DNA from: Ascidia mentula
Lineage: Eukaryota > Chordata > Ascidiacea > Phlebobranchia > Ascidiidae
Direction: 5' to 3'
Length of the DNA: 64,000 nucleotides
NCBI GenBank assembly: GCA_947561715.1
Contig: OX387197.1
Location: 4,593,001-4,657,000 of the forward strand
Made by a program: the position numbers and the translations under genes. The notes under the pieces were generated by a model. That model was not told the origin of the DNA, ran no database searches, and saw only the letters and a program-made list of their open reading frames with translations. Positions 1 to 10,218 of this stretch are shown piece by piece. The number at the start of each line of letters is the position of its first letter. Position 1 is the first letter of the stretch.

Positions 1-632
1 CAACAAGATAGACACAACACAGATTGGAATTTAGCCAAAGGCAAGTTGGGAAGCAACGACAAGGCGGCTCTGCGCCACCATTTTGCAAACGCGCACCCAA
101 CGGCAGGAACGCGCCTATAAGCATTTCAAGTTGTTTTTCGATGGTATTTGTGGAAAAGCCAATAGCCAAAGGACTGGATGTGTGCGAAGCCAAATGGCTA
201 AACCGCACCTAAGTTTCAATAGACATTTGCAAAATGATTCTCCCCGAATTTGTTAGTAGTTGCTAGCAGTTTTGTTTGGTGTTGTGTTTTATGGGTGAAG
301 CACATCTTTTGTCATTGTTTTTAATGTTGTTCAATGACGTCGTGCGTTCGCGCTGCGGGTCGTCATTATTTTGATTCGCACTCTATTATCTTTCTGCTTG
401 TGTTAGAGGCAGTTTTGTGATGTTTGCAGTTGTGTAGATGCAGTGGTGTAAGGAGACATTGTGCTCACCATTTTAGTTTTGTTTTATTTGTTTGCTTATT
501 TAGGTACAAGCATTGTATCGGCAGAAACTGATGATGCGTATGCTGTAGGCGAAATCGATTTTTCACATTTTTTGAAAAATAAACCAACTGACGGTAATCA
601 GAAACACTGTTCCGCTAGTGGCCGTTTCATCC
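1..632. other. Gene-free left edge
   Basis: I see no supported gene here. Short open frames exist, including one at 461-670 that reads like a signal peptide, but it begins with GTG and has an in-frame stop just upstream, so I do not use it. The stretch borders a retroelement fragment and is probably intergenic or transposon debris. Confidence 0.4.
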
Positions 633-830
633 TTACGGGATACTACCGGTCTCTTTTAAGCGTGCCATAACAGTGTTGATTGATAAGGATACCGGTACAT
701 TGGCGAACAATGACACCACATCAAAGGATACCATTCTTTCATGTTGCTCCACTCGTAAGCTCTGTACCTCGATTGCAAACTCGCGTGAGTTTTTCACATG
801 GTGCGAACTATTGCCCACCAAAGGAGCGAT
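633..830 (-). mobile_element. Penelope-like reverse transcriptase fragment
   Basis: The minus strand reads APLVGNSSHHVKNS and then VSFDVVSLFANVPV. The second string matches the SFDVVSLFTNVPV core of reverse transcriptases of the Penelope-like and related groups, and the preceding HHVKNS fits the same region. Only about 65 residues are open: an in-frame stop lies upstream and the frame ends after GSIP, with no catalytic YxDD box following. It is therefore a short dead fragment. The superfamily (reverse transcriptase) is secure; the assignment to Penelope-like elements is from recalled family consensus. Confidence 0.6.
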
Positions 831-2542
831 TATTTAACATTGTTGAGTCACTTCACATTCACAAAAACAGTGGATGTGTCAACGACAAAGAACAATGTGT
901 TTATTTCCGGCAGTTTATAACAATTTGTTGTAACTGCTGCGCATCCCGCAGTGTTTCCTGTTTTGCCTCTGCCACGCGTGATCTGACAAGCGGTGTCAAC
1001 GTGTTCTTTCTCTTTTTTGTGCCCTTGAATGTTTTAGTGTAATTTCTTTTAAAATTGCGGTATCAATACCTGAAGTCTTGCAGAATGGCAGACGAAACGT
1101 CGTAAAAATACAGCACGTGTATTTTATGTCGAGAGAGCGGTACATTTTAAATTGCAATATGCCTGGCAGCAACAGGAGGTCCAGGTTTGTTTTACCGTTG
1201 ACTGCACAAACTTTCGTGTTAGATCATCTTGCGCACACGTAGAGGTGGTTGTTTGTTTTATTTTCCTGTCGATCATCGATCAACATTTTCATCGAAAATG
1301 AATCGCGAAAGTCAGGAAACGACGGCTCGCTCTGGTCCCCAGGAAAACAGTAAGTCGTACAAACCGGCTATATTATGTTTGTGTGGAGAAACTAAAATCT
1401 TGTTGTTTGACGCGGTTTCCCAACCGCTGTGAATAAAGCGGGAATGTCAAAACTATCTTTTAACAACTTTTGACGTCATTATTGACGCTTACTCGTACCA
1501 AAAAAGCTTTGTACCAAAATGACATTTATTTGACAACTTGTATTATAACGTCATAAACTTTACATAATGAAACGCCAGTAAAAATGGGCTGACGTAAGAG
1601 TTGGAATATGTCTGTAAACTTAACATGCTATGGGTAAACGTAAGTTGGAGCCTAATATATCAACCCTGTGCTTTGTGAAACGAGATACATCAATCATGAC
1701 CAATATGAACTTTCAAGCTTCGTTTCTGGTTTGGGAGCTAACGTAGATCTTGTACGCTTCCCACTAGTTGGGGTAAATACGAATGGAATAAAACAATGTT
1801 TGAAACAAAGTGTTTCTGATTACCGTCAGTTGGTTTATTTTTTAAAAATTGTGATCGATTTTGCCTACAGCATACACATCATCAGTTTCTGCAAATAAAA
1901 TGCATCAAAACACTCGAAGCTCCATGAGACTTCCTCATGGTTATGTCAACAATAATCCGTCAAGCGCAACACTAAAATCGCATATTCGTGCTGTGTTTCA
2001 ATCGTAACGACCCCACATCACCGCTCTTAAGGTTTGCGCGATCGCTTGGTCGCGGATTGCCGGGTCCGAGCTCAGTGGGGCAAACCAGCTTGGTGAATGT
2101 GCTATTTTTGTTCAGCTTAAAGGTGGTGGGAGTACATTGTGTTTCTGGTTTAATTAGAAACCTCTCCAGTTCCGGCGACTTGCTGTCGCGTTCCGCTAAT
2201 CTGTTGAATGCAAGAGTTAATTAAACCAAAAATCAGTCTGCCATCTGAAAATGGTTTGGTCGTTTCGTAATCTTTATAAACAATTGCAATTAACGGTTAA
2301 AGCTTATTGAAACAAATGAACAGATATCAGTTGGTTGAGGTTTTGCCAGTAGACACGAAGCTTTGAACTCACTGTACAGAGCTTTTTATAAACAGTGGAA
2401 TATTTTTGAGAGAAAAAACATCGCAAATCCATTTTCGGAAATATATACGAGATAAAACTATTAATATTGCGATTTTTAATTTGCTTTATACCTTTAAATT
2501 TCTTGTTTACTTGTAGCGTATGTTCTTTCATTTTATGTAGCA
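831..2542. other. Upstream region of P1, no supported gene
   Basis: No coding exon could be supported in this 1.7 kb. It holds one copy of an 80-base repeat (2002-2081) and probably the P1 promoter close to 2543. Open frames of 60-120 codons occur but resemble no family I recognise. Confidence 0.4.
2002..2081 (+). repeat. 80-base interspersed repeat, copy 1
   Basis: This GC-rich block matches 5603-5682 at about 77 of 80 positions, in the same orientation. It contains the self-complementary core GCGCGATCGC and ends in GAGCTCAGTGGGGC. The second copy sits in a P1 intron. The block just upstream (GCTGTGTTTCAAT) is also shared but lies about 75 bases further away at the other copy, so one copy has an internal deletion. 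A short SINE or MITE family is likely; I cannot name it. Confidence 0.6.
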
Positions 2543-5500
2543 ATGATGTTAAGGTATTATTTGCAAGCTTATCTGTTTTGTTATATGCAATGCAAGAATC
2601 AATGCAATTCGTTGACAGGTAAGCTGCGTTTCAATTTTACTCATAAAATTTTCATGTACTGCTTATAAGTCCAATAAATATTTCCTTTCCATAGCAACGT
2701 GTGACACAAAGTTATCAGATTTAAATCATTCAATTTCAAAAGTAATCTGCCCACCCAACTGCTTGAGACAATATTCGGATTTGTGTGGAAGTGATGATTA
2801 CGCCTCTGGTCCCCTATGTCTGGCTGCAATGCATGCAGGTCTGATGGATAGTAAGTTACAGTGACAGTAACCTGGCATGTTTACCGGATTTTCTTTCATT
2901 TGAACTCAAACCAAATATTTTTGTTAAGATGATGGAGGCTACTTTGAAGTATACAAAAGTGACCCAATACATGAATATAAAGGATTGGACAGGAACGGAG
3001 TGAGAAGCAAATCTTGTTCGTTTGCAAGATGGTCGTACACGTTTGAAAGTAAGCTATGCTCCGGGTAGCGTTGTAGGCTAGTTAGAATAAATAATTATTA
3101 TTTATGAAAATATAGTGAAATGCAGCACGACAGGAAACAGTGAGTTTTCTGTAACTGATGTATTTTGTCCATCTGGTTGTTCGTCAAACTACGTCTGTGG
3201 GACGAATTCGTACAACAAGAATTCCTCGGTTTGTGCCTCTGCCATTCACGCTGGTATATTGTCGCGTAAGTTGGTGTAGTTGACACTTTGTGATTTGTTT
3301 AAATCAACCATGAATATTTTCAGGAAGTGGAGGATACGTGACGTTTTATTCTAGAAGCGGAAGACGCTCATTTATTGGTTCGACCAAGGGTGGTGTAACC
3401 AGCAAATCGTGTGGTTCATCAAACCAATACTTTTCGTTCACTCGTAAGTTAACAAAAAGCCTTCTAACAGATAAACAAGGATTGAAAGTGAAAAGAAGTG
3501 ATAAATGAAATAACGCTTATTTTTCAATAAATATTTTAGATGAAGACTGTTTGAGAACTTGTTCTAACAACGGTGAATGTTTGTCTGGAGTTAACGACCA
3601 ACATTGTTCTTGCAACCCCGGGTTGATCGGGTCAGACTGTGAAATAGGTAAGAAATTGCCCTGAAAGCTGGAATATTTGGTACTAAGAGAAATGTGCCAG
3701 GTAAATCGCAAAAGTCTTGAAAATTAAAGACAAATCCTGCATGAAGTAAACGCCCCGATCACCTATTTCATGTTGTAATGTTTTTCATGTTTAAGAAGCA
3801 GAATATTTGATAGTTCTGAATTTTCGGCCTTACGAACTTTCACTTATAGCCGTGTTGAAAATTCTGTTCTTAATGAAGTTCATGTCCCACGTTAACTTCG
3901 GAGCTAAGTGCCACTCAGCATGTGACAGTCCACTGAATTTGATCGTAATTATCATATTCAGATATAAACGAATGCGCGAATGTAATGCACAACTGTCATC
4001 AACATGCAACTTGCATCAACACCGTCGGCAGTTTTCAATGTTCTTGTAACGCAAACTACACAGGAGATGGCATTGATTGTTGTAAGTTTGACGTCGTTTT
4101 TACAATATTCAAATACAGGGATTCCAACCTCCGGGCCGCAAACCGGTTTGAGTCCGTGGTGCATTTGTAACCGGTCAATAGAAAAAAAGAGAAAATTTAA
4201 TGTCATTAATTTGAGGATGCCACATGCTGTACATGACAAGCAACTAAACGAAATTGCCTCGCGTGCGTGACTGTAAATATCATTAAAATACGGACTAAAT
4301 AAAACCCACTTTTAAACAATTTATCACCTGTGTGTGTGTGTAGGGCCGTGAAGTCAACTCTTCCCTAAGAGTAAGAATGCAAATTCAGATCATGAAACTT
4401 GATTCCTTTTTAGATCCAGATTTCTGTGCACGAAATCCTGGTATTTGCCAGAACAATGGAACTTGCATTGATACAAAAACCTCCTACTATTGTTCATGTA
4501 CCCACGGGTACAGCGGATCACATTGCGAAAATGGTAAGATTTTGTAGTTTTTGTATTTGATTTCTCTTTGGATAAAAGGAATGCAATTTATTAACAATGT
4601 TCATCGTGTTCGGAACCTAGGCTCGTTCCCAACCTGCAAGGACGCGTTACAAAACGGCCTTAACGTAAGCGGAGTCTACAACTTAACTTCTCCTCTGACT
4701 TTCCAGGGATATTGCGACATGGATGGTGACAGTTGGCTGGTGAATTTGCCTCTCAAAGCTAGAAATGTATCCTAAGTTTAATGGTTGGGAAGCGTTCGGT
4801 GTTCGTTTACATGACAAGTTATTGTCTGAACACCTTACCTTGGTTATAAAATTACCAGGTGTTCCAGCGTCGTTATGATGGATCTGTGAGTTTCGATAGA
4901 AATTGGGTGGATTACAAGAACGGGTTTGGGAATCTATCAACAGAATTTTGGATGGGTTTGTATTCCAATAAAGCAACCCTTAACTAAACGTTTTGCAAGT
5001 TTAAATAAAAACTAAGCACAACTGCTGTTAAATTTTGAATAATAGTTGGTTTTAAATTTGATGCATTTACTGAACATTTACTGAGTGTTATAACTTGTGC
5101 ACACCCAGTTAAATATACAGGCCTTGCAAGCAAAACGTTTCAAGCACGCTACGTAACAATCCTAGAGTCCATATAACAGTATCAGTTAATCCAATTTAAA
5201 TTCCAGTGTTTTCAGCAATATTCTTACAACGAACAAATTTTATCAGGTTTGGAGAAACTGCATCAAATCACCAATGCGTCCACTAGATGTCGCCTTCGTG
5301 TTGACCTTCAGGATTTTTCCGGAGGTGAAGGATTTGCCGAGTATAGGTAAGACTATGACGTATTTAACGTTTTCAATTTATTGCCATTGTTCCAACGATA
5401 ATTTACCCGATGCTGCCAGGTCGTCATAACTCACAAAATCTTCAAAGACGTTAGGGAAATACCCCTCTTATTACGTCAGATTCCCAAAAATGTTAGAAGC

Positions 5501-7611
5501 AATACAGAATATTCTTGCTGTGTTTCAATGCATTTACTCGGTTCGGAATAATTATGAAACAAAAAGTTTGGATACCGCACACACATAGGGATGGTAATCA
5601 ATTCGTAACGACCCCACATTACCGCTCTTGAGGTTTGCGCGATCGCTTGGTCGCGGATTGCCGGGACCGAGCTCAGTGGGGCTCGGATTGGGTCAAACGC
5701 CACCTTTTAGCGCTTAGAGAATGTGGCTGCAGAAAATTTTCTTTCCCTTGATTCCAAATCTTCTGAAGCGGAGGCATCTGGAAGACAGTTCAAGGGAAAT
5801 AAACCACGGCCAAACCGTTTGACAATTGGTGGCAGCAATCAGTGAATATTAGCGCTGTGTCCCGCATCGATATATGGGATAAAAAGATTATTATATTCTC
5901 CAGCTAACACCCATGCATAATACAGTGTTTCACATTTCGATTTTCTGCCCAACATGCTCGGCTCCCAATGTTTTGAATGAGGCAACAAAAATCCCGCAAT
6001 CGCGACGTGTAAGACGCTGGCACAACTTGAATGTCAGTGTATAAGTTGTATAGTGTAAACACTCTTGTGTTATCTTTGCCCACCCCTGGGTTAGCTGCTG
6101 CTCGTTGCGTGGTTGATTGGATATTGTTGGGTCTCTATGCAAGAAAATGGGTGCATTGGCTTTCAGAGTTAATTCCTTATAGGCCAGTGGTTCTTATCCG
6201 GTGTGAAATTTTAGGGTTGTAGGTGGATAATTAGTCGGCACCTAAATACACAAAAGTTGTCGGAAAAGAAATATAATGATCTGTATTCACTGTGTGCCGT
6301 ACACTTATTGGTAATTGGTGATTAAAAAATGTAAATACTGGTGGGAAATAAAGATTCCGTTTACACTGGAAGTGGGAAATGAGATAAAAAAGGTTAAGAA
6401 CCACTGTCTTAGGCGATAGTCGCAGTGTTGCAGAAAAGTCTGTTGCCTAGATGAGTTTACGCGGTCTTGAGTGCCAAGTACTGACCTTTGCCAAAACGTT
6501 GCATCTTGACTGGAAAGTTAGATTTATCCGCTTTGTTCTTCAGCTACAATAAAGCCTCTTTGTAATCGCCCTAAATGAACGTTTAACCGAGGCACACGTC
6601 CCCTGCCAGTGACGTAGGATCAGAAATATTAAGAAATTCTGCCACAAACAACATAGTTAAATGCGGGTTACAGAATAGTCTCGGCAAAAACTCATCTAAC
6701 TTTTGCTTCTCCTGTAAGATATTCCAAATACATCTTGCAATGTCAGCATCGTATGCTTGATTGACATCTTATTTAAATGGGACAGGTTTCATGTTGCTAA
6801 AAAATTGACCTCAAGTCATTGATGAACTTAAAGTTGAAAAATATCTGGGTCCCACAGAACACAACACAATGTATGACACATGTCGTTTATTACGTCATAA
6901 AGGGTTTTATTTTTAACAATTATTTCTATGAGCAACAAACCAATTTAAGCGGATTAATTTAAAACAACAAATTATCCGTTGTTATTTAAATTACTTTGCA
7001 TTAAATTAAACATGACATTGTTGTTTCCAGTAATTTCAGTATTAGCGATGAAGGAAGTTCTTACAAAATTACTATATCCGGATATTCGGGGAATATATCA
7101 GATTCCATGGTTGATTTGTCAGGCAGTCTAAACGGGATGAGATTTACAACTCGGAACAGAGACCAAGATTTGTGAGTAATCATGATACAACGTGTCTGAT
7201 TATATTTCTGTTTTACTAACGAAGTAAATCGAGTTGTTTTGAAAAAGATGAAAAGCATTTCCTCAAATAGTTGATTTTCGTTGACAAAGTTAACCGCCTA
7301 CCCTAAATCAACAATTGTAAAAATCAATTGCTCTGAAACAGGGGGTTGCGTTAAAGTTTTAGTTAAACACCAGTTTTAACTGAGTGTAACACAGAGTTGT
7401 TGACAACCGACTTAATTATAATTGCAGGTGGTCAGGAGCTAATTGTGCTGTGTGTTGTGGTGGAGCTTGGTGGCATCGTGGTTGTTCATATGCCCGCCTC
7501 AATGGTCAGTGGTCGAGAACTTCTACTAATGACAACACTATGAGTTGGTGGGAATGGAAATATTCATGGAGCGGAATAATGAGCTCTAAGATGAAAGTGA
7601 AATGCGAATAA
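2543..7611 (+). CDS. P1: secreted LCCL-LCCL-EGF-EGF-EGF-FReD protein
   Basis: Thirteen exons join in frame to 536 aa: 2543-2618, 2695-2850, 2929-3048, 3116-3265, 3324-3443, 3540-3647, 3962-4081, 4414-4533, 4621-4739, 4859-4955, 5247-5346, 7031-7171, 7428-7611. Exon 1 gives a probable signal peptide ([15 protein letters not shown]). Two LCCL domains follow (about residues 26-117 and 118-207) with the hallmark strings [14 protein letters not shown] and [15 protein letters not shown]. Next come EGF (208-243), a calcium-type EGF starting DINEC (244-283) and EGF (284-323). The rest is a fibrinogen-related domain with [24 protein letters not shown] and GGAWWHRGC, ending KVKCE-stop. Exon lengths in the FReD match those of B0. 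FReDs usually bind acetylated or other glycans and LCCL domains occur in secreted defence and matrix proteins; the ligand here is unknown. The start was chosen because its phase-1 donor (ACAG then GTAAGC) fits the next exon and yields a short 76-base intron. The first FReD exon is weakly conserved. Confidence 0.88.
5603..5682 (+). repeat. 80-base interspersed repeat, copy 2
   Basis: Second copy of the block at 2002-2081, lying in the 1.7 kb intron between FReD exons 11 and 12 of P1. Three differences are visible between the copies (ATCACC/ATTACC, CTTAAGG/CTTGAGG, GGGTCC/GGGACC). Confidence 0.6.
6185..6406. mobile_element. hAT-like MITE in a P1 intron
   Basis: The element begins CAGTGGTTCTTATCC and ends GGTTAAGAACCACTG, giving terminal inverted repeats of the CAGTGGTTCT class typical of hAT transposons. 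The flanking 8-mers TTATAGGC and TCTTAGGC agree at 6 of 8 positions, as expected for an aged 8-base target-site duplication. At 222 bases without an open frame it is non-autonomous. It accounts for part of the unusual length of this intron. Confidence 0.75.
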
Positions 7612-8561
7612 TTGTTGGGGATGTTTAAAGTGACAAAAATTAACATTGCGTCGTTAGTTACCATGGCAACGTTGTGTTGATTTACAATTATTGACAGACA
7701 TTGTAAATACTTTCACCTGTTTTGATAAAGGCTTTAAATCGTAAATAACACGAAAACAATTCTACCAAACTGAATTTATTCCACTACTGCTACTGCTTTT
7801 TTCAGTATCACCTTTTTGCATGTTTGTTATTTTCATGGTATTTGTTCGTTACTTAAAACGTCTACACAAATAATAACACTGACGTATATCTGACTCCTGA
7901 TAAAAAGGCTGCAAACCCAAAGTCAATCGATCATTTTAACAGATAATAAACAAGCGCACGAATATTAACAATAACTCGTTACAAACCACGCGTACAAAAA
8001 GTCTCTGTCCTATATGTCCTTTGTCCTCTGTCCCTTCGTATCTTTTTTACGCAAAAGACATGTGGCCTATATAGAAAATGCATACCGGGTTATTTGAGTT
8101 CGGATTACCACGTGACTCATTTGAAAAGGCGACTTGTTGCTGGAAGTGTCAACGAACTAATAGCACGTTCGCCGTAAATGAGTTGAACTTGGTTTACAGC
8201 GTGATTATTATCCGACGTTAATAAAAAACCGGTTGATGCCAGAAAAACACAACAAAATAATTGCAAATATGACGTCGACTCTACTAACTATTACATTTTG
8301 TGCGTTTCGGATGCCACTTCTTCTATAGAATTATATCAACGTGTCAATTAGATATTGACAACTTATTCCGTTTTATCATTCCTTGTATATCATGTCGTTG
8401 TTGTAATATCGCATGCAACCTTTTCCACGCTTTATGTTGATAATCCATGTAAATATAAACATTGATCCATCAGATTTGACAGTTGATTTCTGATTCGAGG
8501 ATGTCAGTAAACTTGATTCAGTTCAGTTTGGCTTTCTCTGATAAACCCTAAAAATGCATTC
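7612..8561. other. P1 3' flank and intergenic, nothing recognised
   Basis: AT-rich sequence after the P1 stop. I see no exon, no clear repeat and no close canonical AATAAA, so the P1 polyadenylation site is unresolved. Confidence 0.4.
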
Positions 8562-8640
8562 ATGCCAATTTACCGCAAATATTTACAGAAATGCGCGGAT
8601 ATCGCGGCGCCATTTCACCGACTTATGGAAAGGTTTTATG
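8562..8640 (+). mobile_element. Ty3/gypsy-like pol scrap
   Basis: The frame reads IYRKYLQKCADIAAPFHRL, close to the conserved YYRRFI...(I/A)APL...L segment at the end of the reverse transcriptase domain of Ty3/gypsy elements. Nothing recognisable precedes it, and the downstream part of the 91-codon open frame does not look like RNase H. It is a short relic at best. Confidence 0.45.
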
Positions 8641-9130
8641 TAAGGGTAAATTGGGTAACAAGGTTTCTCGTCAACACCCAGATCCTCATTGCAGCCCAAA
8701 TGATGACGTCATGGCCGTGGGCCTTCGAGTGGCGTCTGTCACGTGATGTGTTTTATTTGTGCTGTTGTTTATGTCTGTTCGGTTACCTGCCTACCTCTGC
8801 GCACACCTTGCTGCAACTCATTCTTACTTGGCACTGATGATGAAAACAGTGGTGTTTGAAACGTTTGCTTCGGCATGAGTAGCATGCTAGCTTTGGTTTT
8901 CCTTTACAAATCATTTCTTTTCACCTCCCAAGGTTAGACCTTATATACTCTTGTGTAATAACCAAACTTAACACAGCAGTTTGTGGAGGACACAGACGCG
9001 TCTGATGCGTCTGCCGGTTGCATTCCATGGCAGAATGTACACATGGAGAGAGTGAAGTTTTGTAGAATTGATTCCTGAACCCGAAACTACTCGATAATTG
9101 GAGTTTCCAGCTACCAAAATCCAAGGCTCA
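8641..9130. other. Degenerate stretch before the LCCL pseudogene
   Basis: No feature is supported. The part from about 9080 may be the decayed first half of the LCCL exon of the pseudogene that follows, but the similarity is too weak to fix a boundary. Confidence 0.3.
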
Positions 9131-9604
9131 TGACGTCAGTTTCAGTGGACCAATTTGTTTGGCAGCAATACAGGAACAACTGAATGATGGTGAGCACTTT
9201 GCGCATACGTTTTTGCTGATAGTTCTATTGAACATTCTTTTATCATTGTTTGTTTATTCCACAAAGTTTCTGGTGGTTTAGTTAAAGTTTACAAAACATC
9301 TGGAAAAAGTTCGGTTTCTTCCACATTTCGCAACGGAGTAAAAAGTCAATCCTGCAAATCAACTTCTCCATCTGCTTATACTTTTGCAAGTATGCTTGCC
9401 TATGTCTAAACACCCTCCTTAGCATGAACGAAATTGCTCGTTTTGTTTCAGTGACTTGTTCAACAACCGGCGATACCCAGTACGTCATCACAGACGTATT
9501 TTGCCCACCAGGTTGCAAAGATCAAACTTATTCATGCGGAACCGACGTGTTCCACTTGAATAGTTCAATAAGCGCCGCTGCAGTTATAACGTGAAAAATA
9601 ACTG
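9131..9604 (+). pseudogene. LCCL pseudogene, related to B0
   Basis: Three exon remnants keep the family splice pattern. The tail of LCCL1 (to 9189) reads SGPICLAAIQEQLNDG. Exon 2 (9267-9389) reads SGGLVKVYKTSGKSS and onward. Exon 3 (9452-9604) reads [20 protein letters not shown] and onward and is nearly the same as exon 3 of B0. Exon 3 has lost the key cysteine (SSISAAA instead of SSICAAA; codon AGC at 9571) and carries an in-frame TGA at 9592 where B0 has GGA. No signal exon, exon 4, EGF or FReD remnant was found. The gene faces B0 tail to tail, so it is probably an inverted duplicate of a B0-like ancestor. Confidence 0.8.
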
Positions 9605-10218
9605 GTACATAACCGTTTTCATATCGCCACGAACTGGAATAGCTGTTGATCCTCATTCGCACTATCCAGTGAAACTATTCAATAAATGTGTAAAAAACAC
9701 ACAAAAAAACATTTATTTTTCGAAAGGCCAGCGGCTACGTTGAATCACGTTGGCCAAATGTTCGCAGATATTCTTTGCTGGCCACTGTGCTGGTTGGGCG
9801 CGACATGCAAGTCACTTTCGTAAACTGTGAGAAGCAAGGTTACAATGCGACATCATAACCAACAACGAGATACACGTTAATGGAGCAAGATCACAGCAAA
9901 TGATCGTCGGTATTTAATCTCAGGACGTTGCCACAAAACGTTAAAAAACATGGTTACCAAGCAGGTAAGAAGCAAACGAATTGTGCGATATTAAATGTAA
10001 TTTTATAGCGCAGGCGTTGAATTTTATTGCGTTTCTCTTAAGTTTTATTGCGTGGGCGTTGAATTATCAGAACATAATGAAACAAAAGACGACAGTGCTT
10101 AATAAACACACTTCAAAAATGTTTTTAAATGTTAATTAAAATAGGCCATTTTTTTTCTATATCACATTCGTTGTTTTTTACGTAGAAATGATCACCAAAT
10201 GTTTTCCGTTTCGATCAT
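9605..10218. other. Spacer between pseudogene and B0, with B0 polyA signals
   Basis: No gene is seen. On the minus strand AATAAA occurs at 10023-10028 and 10044-10049, about 170-200 bases beyond the B0 stop; these are the likely B0 polyadenylation signals. They lie in a short direct repeat built on TTTTATTGCG. Confidence 0.45.

Noticed and set aside
461..670. Signal-peptide-like frame considered as exon 1 of P1
   Set aside because: It starts with GTG and has an in-frame stop just before. Its phase-1 donor would fit, but the ATG exon at 2543-2618 is closer, has a good donor and matches the LCCL entry of related genes.
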